DNA of 64,000 bases from Enterobacter sp. BIGb0383 (GTDB lineage Bacteria > Pseudomonadota > Gammaproteobacteria > Enterobacterales > Enterobacteriaceae), in contig NZ_RJKQ01000001.1 of assembly GCF_003751845.1 (NCBI RefSeq), positions 1,240,001 to 1,304,000 of the forward strand, written 5' to 3'. Shown one piece after another: positions 18,459 to 31,043 of this stretch (position 1 is the first letter of the stretch; each line of letters begins with the position of its first letter). Below the pieces are notes generated by a model that was given only the letters and a program-made list of their open reading frames with translations, was not told the origin of the DNA and searched no databases. A program made the position numbers and the translations under genes.

Positions 18459-19703
18459 ATGAAAGGCAGCAAAAAACAGCGCCGGGCGCTTATCGCCATC
18501 GCGGTTGTGGTCGCCCTCGGCGCCGCCTGGTTCTGGCACAGCAGCCGCAGTGAACCGGCCTCCGCCTCACCCACCGCATCGGGTAAATCCCGCCAGGAAA
18601 CCGGTGGCCGACGCGGGATGCGTAGTATGCCGCTGGCGCCGGTTCAGGCGGCAACCGCCACCGAAGAGGCCGTTCCGCGCTATCTGACGGGACTGGGCAC
18701 CGTGACCGCCGCCAATACGGTAACGGTACGCAGCCGGGTTGACGGTCAGCTGCTGGCGCTGCATTTCCAGGAAGGTCAGCAGGTAAAAGCGGGCGATCTG
18801 CTGGCGGAAGTCGATCCCAGCCAGTTTAAGGTCGCCCTCGCCCAGGCCCAGGGCCAGCTGGCAAAAGATAAGGCCACTCTCGCCAACGCCCGTCGCGATC
18901 TGGCCCGCTATCAGCAGCTGGTAAAGACCAATCTGGTCTCGCGTCAGGAGCTGGATGCCCAGCAGGCGCTGGTTGAAGAGAGCGCCGGTACGCTGAAAGC
19001 GGACGAAGCCAGCGTCGCCAGCGCCCAGCTACAGCTGGACTGGAGCCGTATCACCGCGCCGATTGACGGCCGTGTCGGCCTGAAGCAGGTCGATATCGGC
19101 AATCAGATATCCAGCGGGGATACCACCGGTATTGTGGTGCTGACCCAGACCCACCCTATCGAGCTGGTCTTTACCCTGCCTGAAAGCGAAATCGCCACCA
19201 TTTTGCAGGCGCAGAAAGCAGGCAAGGCCCTGAGCGTAGAAGCCTGGGATCGCACCAATAAAACGCTGCTGACCACCGGAGCGCTGCTGAGTCTCGATAA
19301 CCAGATCGACGCCACCACCGGCACCATCAAACTCAAAGCCCGCTTTGATAACCAGGACGATACCCTCTTCCCGAATCAGTTCGTCAACGCCCGGATGCTG
19401 GTCGATACCCAGCAGAATGCGGTGGTGATCCCGACGGCAGCCCTGCAGATGGGCAACGAAGGCAACTTTGTCTGGGTGGTGAACAGCGAGGATAAAGTCA
19501 GCAAGCATCTGGTCACGCCGGGCATTCAGAACAGCCTGCGGGTGGTGATTAACGCCGGGCTCTCCGTCGGTGACCGGGTGGTGACCGACGGTATCGACCG
19601 CCTGACCGAAGGCGCGAAAGTGGAAGTGGTGGCAGCGCAAACCGCCCCGGCGGCGGCTACCACGCCGACCGCGCGCGAGTACGGCAGCAAGGGGCGCTCC
19701 TGA
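18459..19703 (+). CDS. mdtA: MdtA, RND efflux periplasmic adaptor
   Basis: A 414-aa membrane-fusion protein linking the MdtBC pump to TolC. An N-terminal uncleaved anchor ([17 protein letters not shown]) is followed by barrel-sandwich, alpha-hairpin and beta-barrel domains. The lipoyl-like motif [20 protein letters not shown] and its partner [19 protein letters not shown] are intact. The start at 18459 (MKGSKKQRR) matches E. coli MdtA; an earlier in-frame ATG at 18369 would run through the presumed BaeR box. Its TGA overlaps the mdtB ATG. Confidence 0.95.
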   Translation: MKGSKKQRRALIAIAVVVALGAAWFWHSSRSEPASASPTASGKSRQETGGRRGMRSMPLAPVQAATATEEAVPRYLTGLGTVTAANTVTVRSRVDGQLLALHFQEGQQVKAGDLLAEVDPSQFKVALAQAQGQLAKDKATLANARRDLARYQQLVKTNLVSRQELDAQQALVEESAGTLKADEASVASAQLQLDWSRITAPIDGRVGLKQVDIGNQISSGDTTGIVVLTQTHPIELVFTLPESEIATILQAQKAGKALSVEAWDRTNKTLLTTGALLSLDNQIDATTGTIKLKARFDNQDDTLFPNQFVNARMLVDTQQNAVVIPTAALQMGNEGNFVWVVNSEDKVSKHLVTPGIQNSLRVVINAGLSVGDRVVTDGIDRLTEGAKVEVVAAQTAPAAATTPTAREYGSKGRS

Positions 19704-22700
19704 TGCAGGTTTTACCCCCCAGCGCCACCGGCGGCCCGTCTCGCCTGTTTATCCTGCGCCCTGTCGCCACCACGCTGCTGATGGTGGCGATCCTGCTGGC
19801 CGGGATTATTGGCTACCGCTTTTTGCCGGTTTCCGCCCTGCCGGAAGTGGACTACCCGACCATCCAGGTCATCACGCTCTATCCCGGCGCCAGCCCGGAC
19901 GTCGTCACCTCGGCGATCACCGCTCCGCTGGAGCGCCAGTTCGGCCAGATGTCCGGCCTGAAACAGATGTCATCTCAGAGCGCAGGTGGCGCATCGGTGG
20001 TCACGCTCCAGTTCCAGCTCACGCTCCCCCTGGACGTGGCGGAACAGGAAGTGCAGGCCGCTATTAATGCGGCGACCAATCTGCTCCCCAGCGACCTGCC
20101 TAACCCGCCGGTCTACAGCAAGGTGAACCCGGCCGATCCGCCGATTATGACCCTCGCCGTCACGTCCAGCGCCATGCCGATGACTCAGGTCGAAGACATG
20201 GTGGAAACCCGAGTGGCGCAAAAAATCTCCCAGGCGTCGGGCGTCGGGCTGGTCACCCTTTCCGGCGGCCAACGCCCCGCCGTGCGCGTGAAGCTTAATG
20301 CGCAGGCTATCGCATCGCTTGGCCTGACCAGCGAAACGATCCGTACCGCCATTACCAGCGCCAACGTCAACTCAGCCAAAGGCAGCCTCGACGGCCCGAC
20401 CCGGGCGATTACGCTGTCGGCCAACGATCAGATGCAGTCGGCGGAAGAGTACCGGAAGCTGATTATCGCGTACCAGAACGGCGCGCCCATTCGTCTTGGC
20501 GATGTCGCCACCATTGAGCAGGGTGCGGAAAACAGCTGGCTGGGTGCCTGGGCCAATAACACCCAGGCGATTGTGATGAACGTCCAGCGTCAGCCGGGGG
20601 CCAATATTATCGCCACCGCCGACAGCATCCGCGCCATGCTGCCGCAGCTGACGGAAAGCCTGCCGAAATCGGTTAACGTCCAGGTGCTCTCCGACCGCAC
20701 CACCAATATCCGCGCCTCGGTGAACGATACCCAGTTTGAACTGCTGCTGGCGATTGCGCTGGTGGTGATGATTATCTATCTGTTTTTACGCAATGTTCCG
20801 GCAACCATCATTCCCGGCGTGGCGGTACCGCTGTCGCTTATCGGCACCTTTGCGGTGATGGTGTTTCTTGATTTCTCGATCAATAACCTGACCCTGATGG
20901 CCCTGACTATCGCCACCGGCTTTGTGGTCGATGACGCGATCGTGGTTATCGAGAACATCTCCCGCTATATCGAAAAAGGCGAGAAGCCGCTGGCCGCGGC
21001 GCTGAAAGGCGCGGGCGAGATAGGCTTTACCATTATCTCCCTCACCTTCTCCCTGATTGCGGTGCTGATCCCGCTGCTGTTTATGGGCGATATCGTGGGC
21101 CGTCTGTTCCGGGAGTTTGCGGTGACCCTGGCGGCGGCGATCCTGATCTCTGCCGTGGTCTCACTCACTCTCACACCGATGATGTGCGCCCGCATGTTAA
21201 GCCACGAATCCCTGCGCAAGCAGAACCGCTTCTCGCTGGCCTGCGAGCGCTTTTTTGAGCGGGTTATCGCCAGCTATGGCCGTGGACTTACGAAGGTACT
21301 TAATCATCCCTGGCTGACCCTGAGCACCGCCTTCGCCACTCTGGCCCTGTCGGTGCTGCTGTGGGTGCTGATCCCGAAAGGCTTTTTCCCGATTCAGGAC
21401 AACGGCATTATTCAGGGCACGCTGCAGGCTCCGCAGTCCGCCTCTTTTGCCAGTATGGCTGAACGCCAGCGCCAGGTCTCCGACATCATCCTTAAGGATC
21501 CGGCGGTAGAGAGCCTGACCGCCTTTGTCGGCGTGGACGGCACCAACCCGGCGCTGAACAGCGCCCGACTGCAAATTAACCTGAAACCGCTGGATGAGCG
21601 GGACGACAGGGTTCAGACGGTGATTTCCCGCCTGCAGCAGGCGGCCAGCGGTATACCGGGCATTAGCCTCTACCTGCAGCCGACCCAGGATTTAACCATC
21701 GATACCCAGGTCAGCCGCACGCAGTACCAGTTCACTCTGCAGGCCACCTCCCTGGACGCCCTGAGTACCTGGGTGCCGCCGCTGATAAGCCGTCTGGAAA
21801 CGCTCCCGCAGCTGGCGGACGTCAGCAGCGACTGGCAGGACAAAGGCCTGGTGGCGTATGTTAACGTGGACCGCGACAGCGCCAGCCGCCTCGGGATCAC
21901 CATGGCCAACGTCGACAACGCCCTCTACAACGCCTTCGGTCAGCGGCTGATTTCCACGATTTATACCCAGGCCAACCAGTATCGGGTGGTGCTGGAGCAC
22001 GATACCCAGGGTACGCCGGGCCTGGCGGGGCTGGATAGCATCCGCCTCACCAGCAGCGACGGCGGTATTGTGCCGCTGAGCGCCATTGCGAAGGTCGAAC
22101 AGCGCTTTGCGCCACTGTCGATTAACCATCTCGACCAGTTCCCGGTGACCACTATCTCCTTTAACGTCGCCGACGGCTATTCGCTGGGGGATGCGGTCCA
22201 GTCGATTCTCGAGGCCGAGAAGGATCTTAGCCTGCCCACGGAGATGACCACCCAGCTCCAGGGCAGTACCCTGGCCTTCCAGGCCGCGCTGGGCAGCACC
22301 GTGTGGCTGATCGTCGCCGCCGTGGTGGCGATGTATATCGTGCTGGGTGTGCTCTATGAGAGCTTTATCCACCCGATCACCATTCTGTCGACGCTGCCGA
22401 CGGCGGGCGTGGGCGCGCTGCTGGCGCTGATGATTGCCGGGAGCGAGCTGGATGTGATCGCCATTATCGGCATTATTTTGCTGATCGGCATCGTCAAGAA
22501 AAACGCCATCATGATGATCGACTTTGCCCTGGCCGCCGAACGCGAACAGGGTATGCCGCCGCGCGAGGCGATTTTCCAGGCCTGCCTGCTGCGCTTCCGG
22601 CCGATTCTGATGACCACCCTTGCCGCCCTGCTCGGCGCGCTGCCGCTTATGCTCAGCACCGGCGTCGGCGCGGAGCTGCGGCGTCCGCTGGGGATTGGCA

Positions 22701-22825
22701 TGGTCGGCGGGCTGCTGGTCAGCCAGGTCCTGACTCTGTTTACGACGCCGGTTATCTACCTGCTGTTTGACAGCATGTCGCAGGCGCTTAAACGCCGGTT
22801 CCCGCGCCGTGAAGAGGAGGCGTAA
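19703..22825 (+). CDS. mdtB: MdtB, RND multidrug efflux transporter subunit
   Basis: A 1040-aa inner-membrane RND transporter that forms a heterotrimer with MdtC and exports bile salts, novobiocin and similar compounds using proton motive force. Twelve membrane helices and two large periplasmic loops follow the RND plan. The proton-relay acidic pair is in [15 protein letters not shown] (about residue 411). Length is identical to E. coli MdtB. Confidence 0.97.
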   Translation: MQVLPPSATGGPSRLFILRPVATTLLMVAILLAGIIGYRFLPVSALPEVDYPTIQVITLYPGASPDVVTSAITAPLERQFGQMSGLKQMSSQSAGGASVVTLQFQLTLPLDVAEQEVQAAINAATNLLPSDLPNPPVYSKVNPADPPIMTLAVTSSAMPMTQVEDMVETRVAQKISQASGVGLVTLSGGQRPAVRVKLNAQAIASLGLTSETIRTAITSANVNSAKGSLDGPTRAITLSANDQMQSAEEYRKLIIAYQNGAPIRLGDVATIEQGAENSWLGAWANNTQAIVMNVQRQPGANIIATADSIRAMLPQLTESLPKSVNVQVLSDRTTNIRASVNDTQFELLLAIALVVMIIYLFLRNVPATIIPGVAVPLSLIGTFAVMVFLDFSINNLTLMALTIATGFVVDDAIVVIENISRYIEKGEKPLAAALKGAGEIGFTIISLTFSLIAVLIPLLFMGDIVGRLFREFAVTLAAAILISAVVSLTLTPMMCARMLSHESLRKQNRFSLACERFFERVIASYGRGLTKVLNHPWLTLSTAFATLALSVLLWVLIPKGFFPIQDNGIIQGTLQAPQSASFASMAERQRQVSDIILKDPAVESLTAFVGVDGTNPALNSARLQINLKPLDERDDRVQTVISRLQQAASGIPGISLYLQPTQDLTIDTQVSRTQYQFTLQATSLDALSTWVPPLISRLETLPQLADVSSDWQDKGLVAYVNVDRDSASRLGITMANVDNALYNAFGQRLISTIYTQANQYRVVLEHDTQGTPGLAGLDSIRLTSSDGGIVPLSAIAKVEQRFAPLSINHLDQFPVTTISFNVADGYSLGDAVQSILEAEKDLSLPTEMTTQLQGSTLAFQAALGSTVWLIVAAVVAMYIVLGVLYESFIHPITILSTLPTAGVGALLALMIAGSELDVIAIIGIILLIGIVKKNAIMMIDFALAAEREQGMPPREAIFQACLLRFRPILMTTLAALLGALPLMLSTGVGAELRRPLGIGMVGGLLVSQVLTLFTTPVIYLLFDSMSQALKRRFPRREEEA

Positions 22826-25800
22826 GTGAAGTTTTTCGCCCTCTTCATTTACCGACCGGTCGCCACCATCCTGATTTCGCTGGCGATTGTTCTCTGCGGC
22901 GTGCTGGGCTTTCGGCTGCTGCCGGTCGCTCCGCTGCCGCAGGTCGATTTCCCGGTGATTATGGTCAGCGCCTCGCTGCCGGGTGCCTCGCCGGAAACCA
23001 TGGCGTCGTCGGTCGCCACGCCGCTGGAGCGCTCGCTCGGGCGTATTGCCGGGGTCAGCGAAATGACCTCCAGCAGTTCGCTCGGCAGCACGCGGATTAT
23101 TTTGCAGTTCAATTTTGACCGCGATATTAACGGCGCGGCGCGCGATGTCCAGGCGGCGCTGAATGCCGCTCAGAGCCTGCTTCCCAGTGGAATGCCGGGC
23201 CGCCCGACCTACCGCAAGGCCAACCCGTCAGACTCCCCGATTATGATCCTGACGCTCACCTCGGATACTTACTCCCAGGGCGAGCTGTACGACTTCGCCT
23301 CCACCCAGCTGGCGCAGACCATCGCCCAGATTGACGGCGTCGGCGACGTCGACGTGGGCGGCAGCTCCCTGCCCGCGGTGCGTGTCGGGCTGAATCCACA
23401 GGCGCTGTTTAACCAGGGTGTCTCGCTGGACGACGTGCGCAGCGCCATCAGCAGCGCCAACGTGCGTCAGCCTCAGGGCGCGCTGGAAGACGGCAACCGC
23501 CGCTGGCAGGTGCAGACCAACGACGAGCTAAAAACCGCCGCCGAATATCAGCCGCTGATTATCCACTACAACAACGGGTCGGCGGTGCGGCTCAGCGATG
23601 TGGCTAAGGTCACCGATTCGGTGCAGGACGTTCGCAACGCCGGGATGACCAACGCCAAACCGGCGATCCTGCTGATGATCCGCAAGCTGCCGGAAGCCAA
23701 TATTATCCAGACCGTGGACAGTATCCGCGCCCGGCTACCGGAGCTACAGCAGACCATCCCGGCCGCCATCGACCTGCAAATCGCCCAGGACCGCTCCCCA
23801 ACCATCCGCGCCTCGCTGGAAGAGGTCGAGCAGACCCTGATTATCTCGGTGGCGCTGGTGATTCTGGTGGTGTTCTTGTTCCTGCGCTCCGGTCGGGCGA
23901 CGCTGATCCCGGCGGTAGCGGTCCCGGTGTCGCTGATCGGCACCTTTGCCGCTATGTATCTGTGCGGCTTTAGCCTCAATAACCTCTCTCTGATGGCGCT
24001 GACCATCGCCACCGGGTTTGTGGTCGATGACGCCATTGTGGTACTGGAGAACATCGCCCGCCATCTGGAGGCGGGAATGAAACCCCTGCAGGCGGCGTTG
24101 CAGGGCTCGCGGGAAGTGGGCTTTACGGTGCTCTCCATGAGCCTGTCGCTGGTGGCGGTGTTCCTGCCGCTGCTGTTAATGGGCGGCCTGCCTGGGCGAC
24201 TGCTCAGGGAATTTGCCGTCACGCTCTCGGTGGCAATAGGCATTTCGCTGGTGGTCTCCCTGACCCTGACGCCGATGATGTGCGGCTGGCTGCTGAAAAG
24301 CAGCAAACCCCGGGAACAGACCCGTCAACGGGGGATGGGACGGTTGCTGATGGCTCTACAGCGCGGTTACGGTCGTTCCCTGCAGTGGGCGCTGAATCAC
24401 GCCCGGCTGGTGGGCGTGGTGCTGATCGGCACGATTGCGCTCAACGTCTGGCTCTATATCGCCATCCCGAAAACCTTTTTCCCCGAGCAGGATACCGGGG
24501 TGTTGATGGGCGGCATTCAGGCGGACCAGAGCATCTCCTTCCAGGCGATGCGCGGCAAGCTGCAGGACTTTATGAAGATCATCCGTGAGGATGAAGCCGT
24601 GGATAACGTCACCGGCTTTACCGGCGGTTCGCGGGTCAACAGCGGGATGATGTTTATCACCCTCAAGTCACGCGATGAACGCCATGAAACCGCCCAGCAG
24701 GTGATTGACCGCCTGCGCCAGAAGCTGGCTAAAGAGCCCGGTGCCAGTCTGTTTCTGATGGCGGTGCAGGATATCCGCGTCGGCGGACGCCAGTCCAACG
24801 CCAGCTATCAGTACACCCTGCTCTCGGACGACCTCGCCGCCCTGCGCGAGTGGGAGCCGAAAATCCGCAAAGCCCTGGCGGCCCTGCCCCAGCTGGCGGA
24901 CGTGAACTCGGATCAGCAGGATAACGGTGCGGAAATGAACCTTGTCTACGATCGCGACAGCATGTCGCGGCTGGGCATCAGCGTCCAGCAGGCCAACAGT
25001 CTGCTGAATAACGCCTTCGGCCAGCGACAAATCTCGACCATCTATCAGCCGATGAACCAGTACAAGGTGGTGATGGAGGTCGACCCGACGCTGATCCAGG
25101 ATATCAGCACCCTCGATAAGATGTACGTGATTAACAGCGAGGGCAAAGCCATCCCGCTCTCCTGGTTTGCCCGCTGGCAGCCCGCGAACGCACCGCTGTC
25201 GGTAAGCCATCAGGGGCTGTCAGCCGCCTCTACCGTCTCCTTTAACCTGCCCACCGGAGTGTCGCTTTCCGAAGCCAGCGAGGCGATCAACCGGGCGATG
25301 ACGCAGGTCGGCGTGCCTTCCTCCGTGCGCGGCGCCTTTGCCGGCACGGCCCAGGTCTTCGAGGAGACAATGAATTCGCAGGCGATCCTGATTCTGGCGG
25401 CCATCGCCACGGTCTATATCGTGCTGGGGATGCTCTATGAAAGCTATGTTCATCCCCTGACTATCCTGTCAACGCTGCCCTCGGCAGGCGTTGGGGCGCT
25501 GCTGGCGCTGCAGCTATTTGGTTCACCGTTTAGTCTGATCGCCCTGATTGGTATTATGCTGCTGATAGGTATCGTTAAGAAGAACGCGATTATGATGGTC
25601 GACTTTGCTATTGACGCCCAGCGCAGCGGCAACTTGTCCCCGGAGAAAGCGATTTTCCAGGCCTGCATGCTGCGTTTCCGGCCGATTTTGATGACGACAC
25701 TTGCCGCCCTGTTCGGTGCGCTGCCGCTGGTTATCTCCGGCGGTGACGGCTCCGAACTGCGACAGCCGCTGGGGATCACCATCGTTGGCGGCCTGGTGGT

Positions 25801-25903
25801 CAGCCAATTGCTGACCCTGTACACCACGCCGGTGGTCTATCTGTTCTTTGACCGCCTGCGGATGCGTTTTTCCCGTAAACAGAGCACACCGGTAACCGAT
25901 TAA
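22826..25903 (+). CDS. mdtC: MdtC, RND multidrug efflux transporter subunit
   Basis: A 1025-aa RND subunit partnering MdtB in the MdtABC-TolC pump. It starts at GTG immediately after the mdtB TAA (no gap), with GAAGAGGAGG as ribosome site inside mdtB. The proton relay is [15 protein letters not shown] near residue 400. Length equals E. coli MdtC. It is clearly a paralogue of MdtB, with shared motifs such as SLIGTFAxM and [13 protein letters not shown]. Confidence 0.97.
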   Translation: MKFFALFIYRPVATILISLAIVLCGVLGFRLLPVAPLPQVDFPVIMVSASLPGASPETMASSVATPLERSLGRIAGVSEMTSSSSLGSTRIILQFNFDRDINGAARDVQAALNAAQSLLPSGMPGRPTYRKANPSDSPIMILTLTSDTYSQGELYDFASTQLAQTIAQIDGVGDVDVGGSSLPAVRVGLNPQALFNQGVSLDDVRSAISSANVRQPQGALEDGNRRWQVQTNDELKTAAEYQPLIIHYNNGSAVRLSDVAKVTDSVQDVRNAGMTNAKPAILLMIRKLPEANIIQTVDSIRARLPELQQTIPAAIDLQIAQDRSPTIRASLEEVEQTLIISVALVILVVFLFLRSGRATLIPAVAVPVSLIGTFAAMYLCGFSLNNLSLMALTIATGFVVDDAIVVLENIARHLEAGMKPLQAALQGSREVGFTVLSMSLSLVAVFLPLLLMGGLPGRLLREFAVTLSVAIGISLVVSLTLTPMMCGWLLKSSKPREQTRQRGMGRLLMALQRGYGRSLQWALNHARLVGVVLIGTIALNVWLYIAIPKTFFPEQDTGVLMGGIQADQSISFQAMRGKLQDFMKIIREDEAVDNVTGFTGGSRVNSGMMFITLKSRDERHETAQQVIDRLRQKLAKEPGASLFLMAVQDIRVGGRQSNASYQYTLLSDDLAALREWEPKIRKALAALPQLADVNSDQQDNGAEMNLVYDRDSMSRLGISVQQANSLLNNAFGQRQISTIYQPMNQYKVVMEVDPTLIQDISTLDKMYVINSEGKAIPLSWFARWQPANAPLSVSHQGLSAASTVSFNLPTGVSLSEASEAINRAMTQVGVPSSVRGAFAGTAQVFEETMNSQAILILAAIATVYIVLGMLYESYVHPLTILSTLPSAGVGALLALQLFGSPFSLIALIGIMLLIGIVKKNAIMMVDFAIDAQRSGNLSPEKAIFQACMLRFRPILMTTLAALFGALPLVISGGDGSELRQPLGITIVGGLVVSQLLTLYTTPVVYLFFDRLRMRFSRKQSTPVTD

Positions 25904-27319
25904 ATGACCGATCTTCCGTCCGCCGTACGCTGGCAGCTATGGATAGTGGCCTTTGGCTTCTTTATGCAGTCGCTGGATACCACCATCGTCAATACCGCCC
26001 TCCCCTCGATGGCGGCAAGCCTCGGTGAAAACCCGCTGCATATGCATATGGTGGTGGTTTCCTATGTGCTGACGGTGGCAGTGATGCTGCCCGCCAGCGG
26101 CTGGCTGGCGGACCGGGTCGGCGTGCGCAATATCTTCTTTACCGCCATCGTGCTCTTTACCCTCGGCTCCCTGTTCTGCGCCAGGGCCAGCAATCTCGAT
26201 GAGCTGGTGATGGCGAGGGTGTTACAGGGTATCGGCGGGGCGATGATGGTGCCGGTCGGGCGACTGACGGTGATGAAAATCGTCCCGCGCACGCATTATA
26301 TGGCGGCGATGACCATGGTTACGCTGCCCGGGCAGATCGGGCCGCTGCTTGGCCCGGCGCTGGGCGGCCTGCTGGTGGAGTACGCCTCCTGGCACTGGAT
26401 TTTCCTGATTAACCTGCCGGTCGGCATTATCGGCGGCATCGCCACCCTGATGCTGATGCCCAACTATAAGATGCAGACCCGCCGCTTCGACCTCTGGGGT
26501 TTTCTGCTGTTGGCCTTTGGGATGGCTGCCCTGACCCTGGCGCTGGACGGCCAGAAAAGCGCGGACTTTTCGCCTGCGCTGGCCGGCGGGCTGGCGGCAG
26601 CGGGCGCGGTAACGCTACTCGGCTATCTCTGGCATGCAAAAGGCAACGCGGCCGCGCTGTTCAATCTTGATTTGTTCCGTACCCGGACGTTTTCACTGGG
26701 GCTGGCAGGCAGCTTTGCGGGCCGCGTCGGCAGCGGGATGCTGCCGTTTATGACCCCGGTCTTCTTGCAGATTGGCGCCGGGTTTTCACCCTTCCACGCC
26801 GGGTTAATGATGATCCCGATGGTGCTCGGCAGTATGGGGATGAAGCGTATCGTCGTTCAGGTGGTTAACCGCTTTGGCTATCGTCGGGTGCTGGTCGCCT
26901 CAACCCTTGGTCTGGCGCTGGTTACCCTGCTGTTTATGTCCGTGACGCTGATGGGCTGGTATTACCTGATCCCGCCGGTGCTGTTCCTACAGGGGATGGT
27001 GAACTCCATGCGCTTCTCCACCATGAACACCCTGACGCTAAAAGATCTGCCTGACGATCTCGCCAGCGGCGGCAATAGCCTGCTGTCGATGGTGATGCAG
27101 CTCTCCATGAGTATCGGCGTGACCGTTGCCGGCCTGCTGCTGGGGATGTTCGGCCAGCAGCATTTGACGGCGGGCAGCGAGGCCAGCCAGACGGTGTTCC
27201 TCTACAGCTGGCCCTGCATGGCACTGCTTATCGCCCTCCCGGCACTGCTCTTTGCCCGTGTGCCTGACGACACCAGTAAAAACGCGGTTATTGCGCGTCG
27301 CAAAAGGAAAGCATCATGA
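25904..27319 (+). CDS. mdtD: MdtD, MFS transporter
   Basis: A 471-aa major-facilitator protein of the DHA2/EmrB type with about 14 membrane helices. Motif A appears as [17 protein letters not shown], motif C-like segments as [17 protein letters not shown], and the N-terminal [16 protein letters not shown] is typical of DHA2. E. coli MdtD is also 471 aa; its transport role is uncertain and it is dispensable for MdtABC efflux. The stop overlaps the baeS start. Confidence 0.94.
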   Translation: MTDLPSAVRWQLWIVAFGFFMQSLDTTIVNTALPSMAASLGENPLHMHMVVVSYVLTVAVMLPASGWLADRVGVRNIFFTAIVLFTLGSLFCARASNLDELVMARVLQGIGGAMMVPVGRLTVMKIVPRTHYMAAMTMVTLPGQIGPLLGPALGGLLVEYASWHWIFLINLPVGIIGGIATLMLMPNYKMQTRRFDLWGFLLLAFGMAALTLALDGQKSADFSPALAGGLAAAGAVTLLGYLWHAKGNAAALFNLDLFRTRTFSLGLAGSFAGRVGSGMLPFMTPVFLQIGAGFSPFHAGLMMIPMVLGSMGMKRIVVQVVNRFGYRRVLVASTLGLALVTLLFMSVTLMGWYYLIPPVLFLQGMVNSMRFSTMNTLTLKDLPDDLASGGNSLLSMVMQLSMSIGVTVAGLLLGMFGQQHLTAGSEASQTVFLYSWPCMALLIALPALLFARVPDDTSKNAVIARRKRKAS

Positions 27320-28773
27320 AACTCTGGCGTCCCGGGATCACCGGTAAGCTGTTCCTCGCCATCTTCGCCACCTGCATTATGTTGCTGGTGACTATGCACT
27401 GGGCGGTGCGTATCAGCTTTGAACGCGGATTTATCGACTACATTAAGCACGGTAACGAGCAGCGGCTGAAAATGCTCAGCGACGCGCTGGCTGACCAGTA
27501 TACCCTGCAGGGCAACTGGCGTTTTTTGCGTAATAATGACCGCTTTGTTTTCCAAATCCTGCGCTCGTTTGAACATGAAAACGATGACGACCGCCCGCCT
27601 CCGCCGGGGCCGCGCCCGGAGCGAGGACGCGGGGCGGGATCGGACCACGGTCCCGGCATGCCGCCGCCCGGCTGGCGCACCCAGTTCTGGGTGGTAGATC
27701 AGGATCAAAAGGTACTGGTCGGGCCGCGCGCGCCCGTTCCGTCGGACGGTACCCGCCGGGCCATTACGGTTGAGGGAAAAGCGGTCGGCTGGGTGATTGC
27801 CTCCCCGATAGAGCGGCTGACGCGCAATACGGATATCAACTTTGACCGCCAGCAGAAGCGGACCAGCTGGTTGATTGTCGGCCTGGCGACGATTCTGGCG
27901 GCGCTGGCGACCTTCCCGCTGGCCCGTGGATTACTGGCGCCGGTTAAGCGGCTGGTCGAGGGTACCCACCAGCTGGCGGCGGGTAATTTCGCTACCCGCG
28001 TTGACGCCACCGGCCAGGATGAGCTGGGCAGGCTGGCCCAGGACTTTAACCAGCTGGCAAGCACCCTGGAGAAAAACCGCCAGATGCGGCGCGACTTTAT
28101 GGCCGATATCTCCCATGAGCTGCGCACCCCGCTGGCGGTGCTGCGCGGCGAACTGGAAGCCATTCAGGACGGCGTGCGCCGTTTTACCCCGGAGTCGGTT
28201 AACTCACTCCAGGCAGAAGTGGCGACATTAACCAAGCTGGTAGATGACCTGCATCAGCTCTCGATGTCCGACGAGGGCGCGCTGGCGTACCAGAAAGAGC
28301 CGCTGGATCTGGTGAATCTGCTGGAGGTTGCGGCTGGCGCATTCCGCCAGCGCTTTGCCGATCACGGTCTGAACCTGCGGCTCTCGTCGCTGCCGGAGCA
28401 GGCGAATATCTTTGGTGATGCCAACCGCCTGATGCAGCTGTTTAATAACCTGCTGGAAAACAGCCTGCGCTATACGGACAGCGGCGGCGAGCTGCTGATT
28501 AGCGGCAGGCAGCAGGATGGCACCATCCGTCTGACCTTCGCCGACAGCGCGCCGGGCGTCACCGATCAGCAGCTTGAACTGCTGTGTGAACGCTTCTATC
28601 GCGCCGAAGCCTCGCGTAACCGCGCTAGCGGTGGCTCCGGTCTGGGACTGGCAATCTGCCAGAATATTGTTAACGCACACGGCGGCACCCTGAGTGTTGC
28701 CCATTCGCCCGCAGGCGGCGTGAGTATCACCGTCGCCCTGCCGCTGGAACGAGATTTAACGAGGGAAATATGA
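27316..28773 (+). CDS. baeS: BaeS, envelope-stress sensor histidine kinase
   Basis: A 485-aa inner-membrane histidine kinase that senses envelope stress (indole, tannins, misfolded pili in E. coli) and phosphorylates BaeR. Two membrane helices (about 12-32 and 180-200) bracket a periplasmic sensor. A HAMP domain, the H-box [16 protein letters not shown] (His near 272) and N, G1 and G2 boxes ([33 protein letters not shown]) follow. It is about 18 residues longer than E. coli BaeS because of a Pro/Gly/Arg-rich insert at about 93-120. Start and stop overlap its neighbours by 4 bp each. Confidence 0.95.
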   Translation: MKLWRPGITGKLFLAIFATCIMLLVTMHWAVRISFERGFIDYIKHGNEQRLKMLSDALADQYTLQGNWRFLRNNDRFVFQILRSFEHENDDDRPPPPGPRPERGRGAGSDHGPGMPPPGWRTQFWVVDQDQKVLVGPRAPVPSDGTRRAITVEGKAVGWVIASPIERLTRNTDINFDRQQKRTSWLIVGLATILAALATFPLARGLLAPVKRLVEGTHQLAAGNFATRVDATGQDELGRLAQDFNQLASTLEKNRQMRRDFMADISHELRTPLAVLRGELEAIQDGVRRFTPESVNSLQAEVATLTKLVDDLHQLSMSDEGALAYQKEPLDLVNLLEVAAGAFRQRFADHGLNLRLSSLPEQANIFGDANRLMQLFNNLLENSLRYTDSGGELLISGRQQDGTIRLTFADSAPGVTDQQLELLCERFYRAEASRNRASGGSGLGLAICQNIVNAHGGTLSVAHSPAGGVSITVALPLERDLTREI

Positions 28774-29489
28774 TTGACCTGTCAGAGACCAAAGCACCAC
28801 GCATTCTCATTGTCGAAGATGAACCCAAGCTGGGTCAGCTGCTGATCGACTATTTGCAGGCCGCCAGCTACTCGCCGACGCTCATCGCCCAGGGTGACCA
28901 GGTGCTGGCCTGGGTAAAACAGAACTCGCCGGATCTGATCCTGCTGGACCTGATGCTGCCGGGCATTGACGGCCTGACCCTGTGTAAAGAGATCCGTCGT
29001 TTCTCCGAGGTGCCCATCGTGATGGTGACGGCAAAAATCGAAGAGATCGACCGCCTGCTGGGCCTGGAGATCGGAGCCGATGACTATATCTGCAAACCCT
29101 ATAGCCCGCGTGAGGTGGTGGCGCGAGTGAAAACCATTCTGCGCCGCTGCAAGCCCCAGCGCGATCTGCTGGCACTCGACGCCGCCAGCCCGCTGGTGGT
29201 GGATGAAGGCCGCTTCCAGGCCAGCTGGCAGCAAAAAGCGCTCGATTTAACCCCGGCGGAGTTTCGCCTGCTGAAAACCCTCTCCAGCGAGCCGGGCAAG
29301 GTCTTTTCCCGCGAACAGCTGCTCAATCACCTGTATGATGATTATCGGGTGGTCACCGACCGCACCATCGACAGCCATATTAAAAACCTGCGCCGCAAGC
29401 TCGAAGCGCTGGATCAGGAGCAGTCGTTTATCCGCGCCGTCTACGGCGTGGGCTACCGCTGGGAAGCCGACGCCTGTCGTCTGGCATAA
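28770..29489 (+). CDS. baeR: BaeR, OmpR-family response regulator
   Basis: A 239-aa response regulator that activates mdtABCD and other envelope-stress genes. The receiver domain has the acidic pocket EDEP, the phosphoacceptor Asp in [14 protein letters not shown] and the conserved Lys in MVTAK. The C-terminal winged helix ends in [15 protein letters not shown] and [12 protein letters not shown]. It overlaps baeS by 4 bp (ATGA). Confidence 0.96.
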   Translation: MIDLSETKAPRILIVEDEPKLGQLLIDYLQAASYSPTLIAQGDQVLAWVKQNSPDLILLDLMLPGIDGLTLCKEIRRFSEVPIVMVTAKIEEIDRLLGLEIGADDYICKPYSPREVVARVKTILRRCKPQRDLLALDAASPLVVDEGRFQASWQQKALDLTPAEFRLLKTLSSEPGKVFSREQLLNHLYDDYRVVTDRTIDSHIKNLRRKLEALDQEQSFIRAVYGVGYRWEADACRLA

Positions 29490-29509
29490 GGCAAGACAAG
29501 GACAAGATC

Positions 29510-30241
29510 GTGAAAAAAACAGTACTGGGTACGCTGGCGCTTATGGCGCTGCCCTTCGCCGCCCAGGCGGAACTTACGGAAGCACAAATTGCCGCCGACT
29601 GCGCCAAAATCAGCGACTACGCCAAACAAGGCGAGCAGTTCTACAAGGCCAAAAATTACCCTAAAGCGCGGGAAGCCTTTCAACAGCAGGCCGCGTGGCT
29701 GGAACAGTGCGAATGGCCGAAAGATAACCCCAATAAGGCGCTAATGGCCACGGCGTACAACAATATTGCGCTGACCTGGGTACGCCAGGGCGATTACCGT
29801 AAGGCGCAGGCGTGGCTGCAGATCATGCCCGAGGATAAAAAGTCGGTCTATAACCTGAGCCGTATCCAGGACAAACTTCGGGCGCTACCGAAACCCGCCT
29901 CCGCCGCGGGCGAATACTGGCAGTATGTCGGGCGTGGCCTCTGGGAAATCCTCACCCTGAAACCCGAGGGTAAACACACTTATCTGGCGGGCTGGGAAGG
30001 CTATCACTTTGGTCTTATGGGGATGTACTCCGGGCCGAACCTCGGCGAATTCGCACAAAAAGTCACAATAAAGGCGGGAAAAGGCGCAATTCGTATAGCT
30101 GAAGAGGGCATCTATGAGTGTACGATTTCCCTGACGCTCGCCCCGGATGCGCAAAGTCTGGAGCTGAAAACCGACGATCCCACCAACTGCGGTTTTGGCC
30201 ATAACGTCAGCGCCGATGGCACATACCTGCGCGTGAAATAG
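29510..30241 (+). CDS. Exported TPR-like protein of unknown function
   Basis: A 243-aa protein starting at GTG (29510) with an AAGGA site upstream, 20 bp after baeR and probably cotranscribed with it. A signal peptide (MKKTVLGTLALMALPFAAQA, cleavage near residue 20) predicts periplasmic location. Residues about 35-115 look like tetratricopeptide repeats (GEQFYKAKNYPKAREAFQQQ; TAYNNIALTWVRQGDYRKAQ). The C-terminal part has an unassigned beta-rich region with two Cys. I do not recognise the family; its position suggests a link to BaeSR envelope stress, which is inference. Confidence 0.8.
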   Translation: MKKTVLGTLALMALPFAAQAELTEAQIAADCAKISDYAKQGEQFYKAKNYPKAREAFQQQAAWLEQCEWPKDNPNKALMATAYNNIALTWVRQGDYRKAQAWLQIMPEDKKSVYNLSRIQDKLRALPKPASAAGEYWQYVGRGLWEILTLKPEGKHTYLAGWEGYHFGLMGMYSGPNLGEFAQKVTIKAGKGAIRIAEEGIYECTISLTLAPDAQSLELKTDDPTNCGFGHNVSADGTYLRVK

Positions 30242-30273
30242 CGCGCAGGTTTACGCTCTCCTGCCCGATGGCG

Positions 30274-30846
30274 CTATCGATGCAATCTGATCTTCTGATG
30301 AAGCAGAACAATCAATGGGATAACAATGGCATAGCTGATGCAGGCAAGGATCAACGCCTGCCAGTGAGCCTCCGCAATCCCGTCAAGCCACCGACCGCAG
30401 GCAGTCGATGTCCCGGGCCTGATCTCATCCCAGTAAGTCATCCCCATGTTCACTGCCAGCAGCAGTAAAAAATTGAGCACGCACAGCAGGGCAATGCCTG
30501 TTCGACGCGCCGCGGTTCTTTTCACGCCGGAGAAAAAAACCGCATTGGAGATGAGCAGGGGATCGATCTTCTTATGTCTTTGAATAATCAGAATCAGCAG
30601 GACGCTGAGGATAAAACCCGCGATGGCAACCAGGCCTGTTATCGCCTGAATATCGAGGAGGTGGTAACCCGGCGTTAAACACCAGGCGCCAGAATCAGCA
30701 GGCTCGGGAACTTTTAACCGCCTGAATTCCAGAGCAAAGAGAGCGCCACACACGCCCAGCGCTGCGTAATACAGCGTGCAGACCAGTAAGATAGCCCTGC
30801 CCCGCAGCGGCGTTCTTTTCCCGATCGGATCGACATCCTGTTCCAT
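30274..30846 (-). CDS. Predicted four-helix membrane protein, unknown
   Basis: A 190-aa protein with about four hydrophobic helices (ILLVCTLYYAALGVCGALFAL, ITGLVAIAGFILSVLLILII, IALLCVLNFLLLLAVNMGM, ALILACISYAIVIPLIVLL), a basic cytoplasmic loop and two to three Cys in external loops. I do not recognise it. It starts at ATG 30846, is separate from its neighbours and is read against them. Confidence 0.7.
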   Translation of the reverse strand: MEQDVDPIGKRTPLRGRAILLVCTLYYAALGVCGALFALEFRRLKVPEPADSGAWCLTPGYHLLDIQAITGLVAIAGFILSVLLILIIQRHKKIDPLLISNAVFFSGVKRTAARRTGIALLCVLNFLLLLAVNMGMTYWDEIRPGTSTACGRWLDGIAEAHWQALILACISYAIVIPLIVLLHQKIRLHR

Positions 30847-30935
30847 TCACCCGGACTCCATTCCACTCTTGCCGGCTTAGTATACGAGTTTTATCTTTCG
30901 CCCCAACCCCCCAAAATTTCCCTGCTATATGAAGG

Positions 30936-30964
30936 TTTACTCCCCCGCCCGCTGGCGCTACAAT
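30936..30964 (+). promoter_or_regulatory. Probable sigma-70 promoter of trhP
   Basis: TTTACT (30936-30941), a 17-bp spacer and TACAAT (30959-30964) lie about 80 nt before the trhP start. Each hexamer matches at least four of six consensus positions. Confidence 0.5.
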
Positions 30965-31043
30965 TCCCGCCCTTAAAGTAAGGGATCACCCCATCGCCCC
31001 ACCTGGTGAGGCGAATCTGACCTGTCATCAGAACGAGTACATC

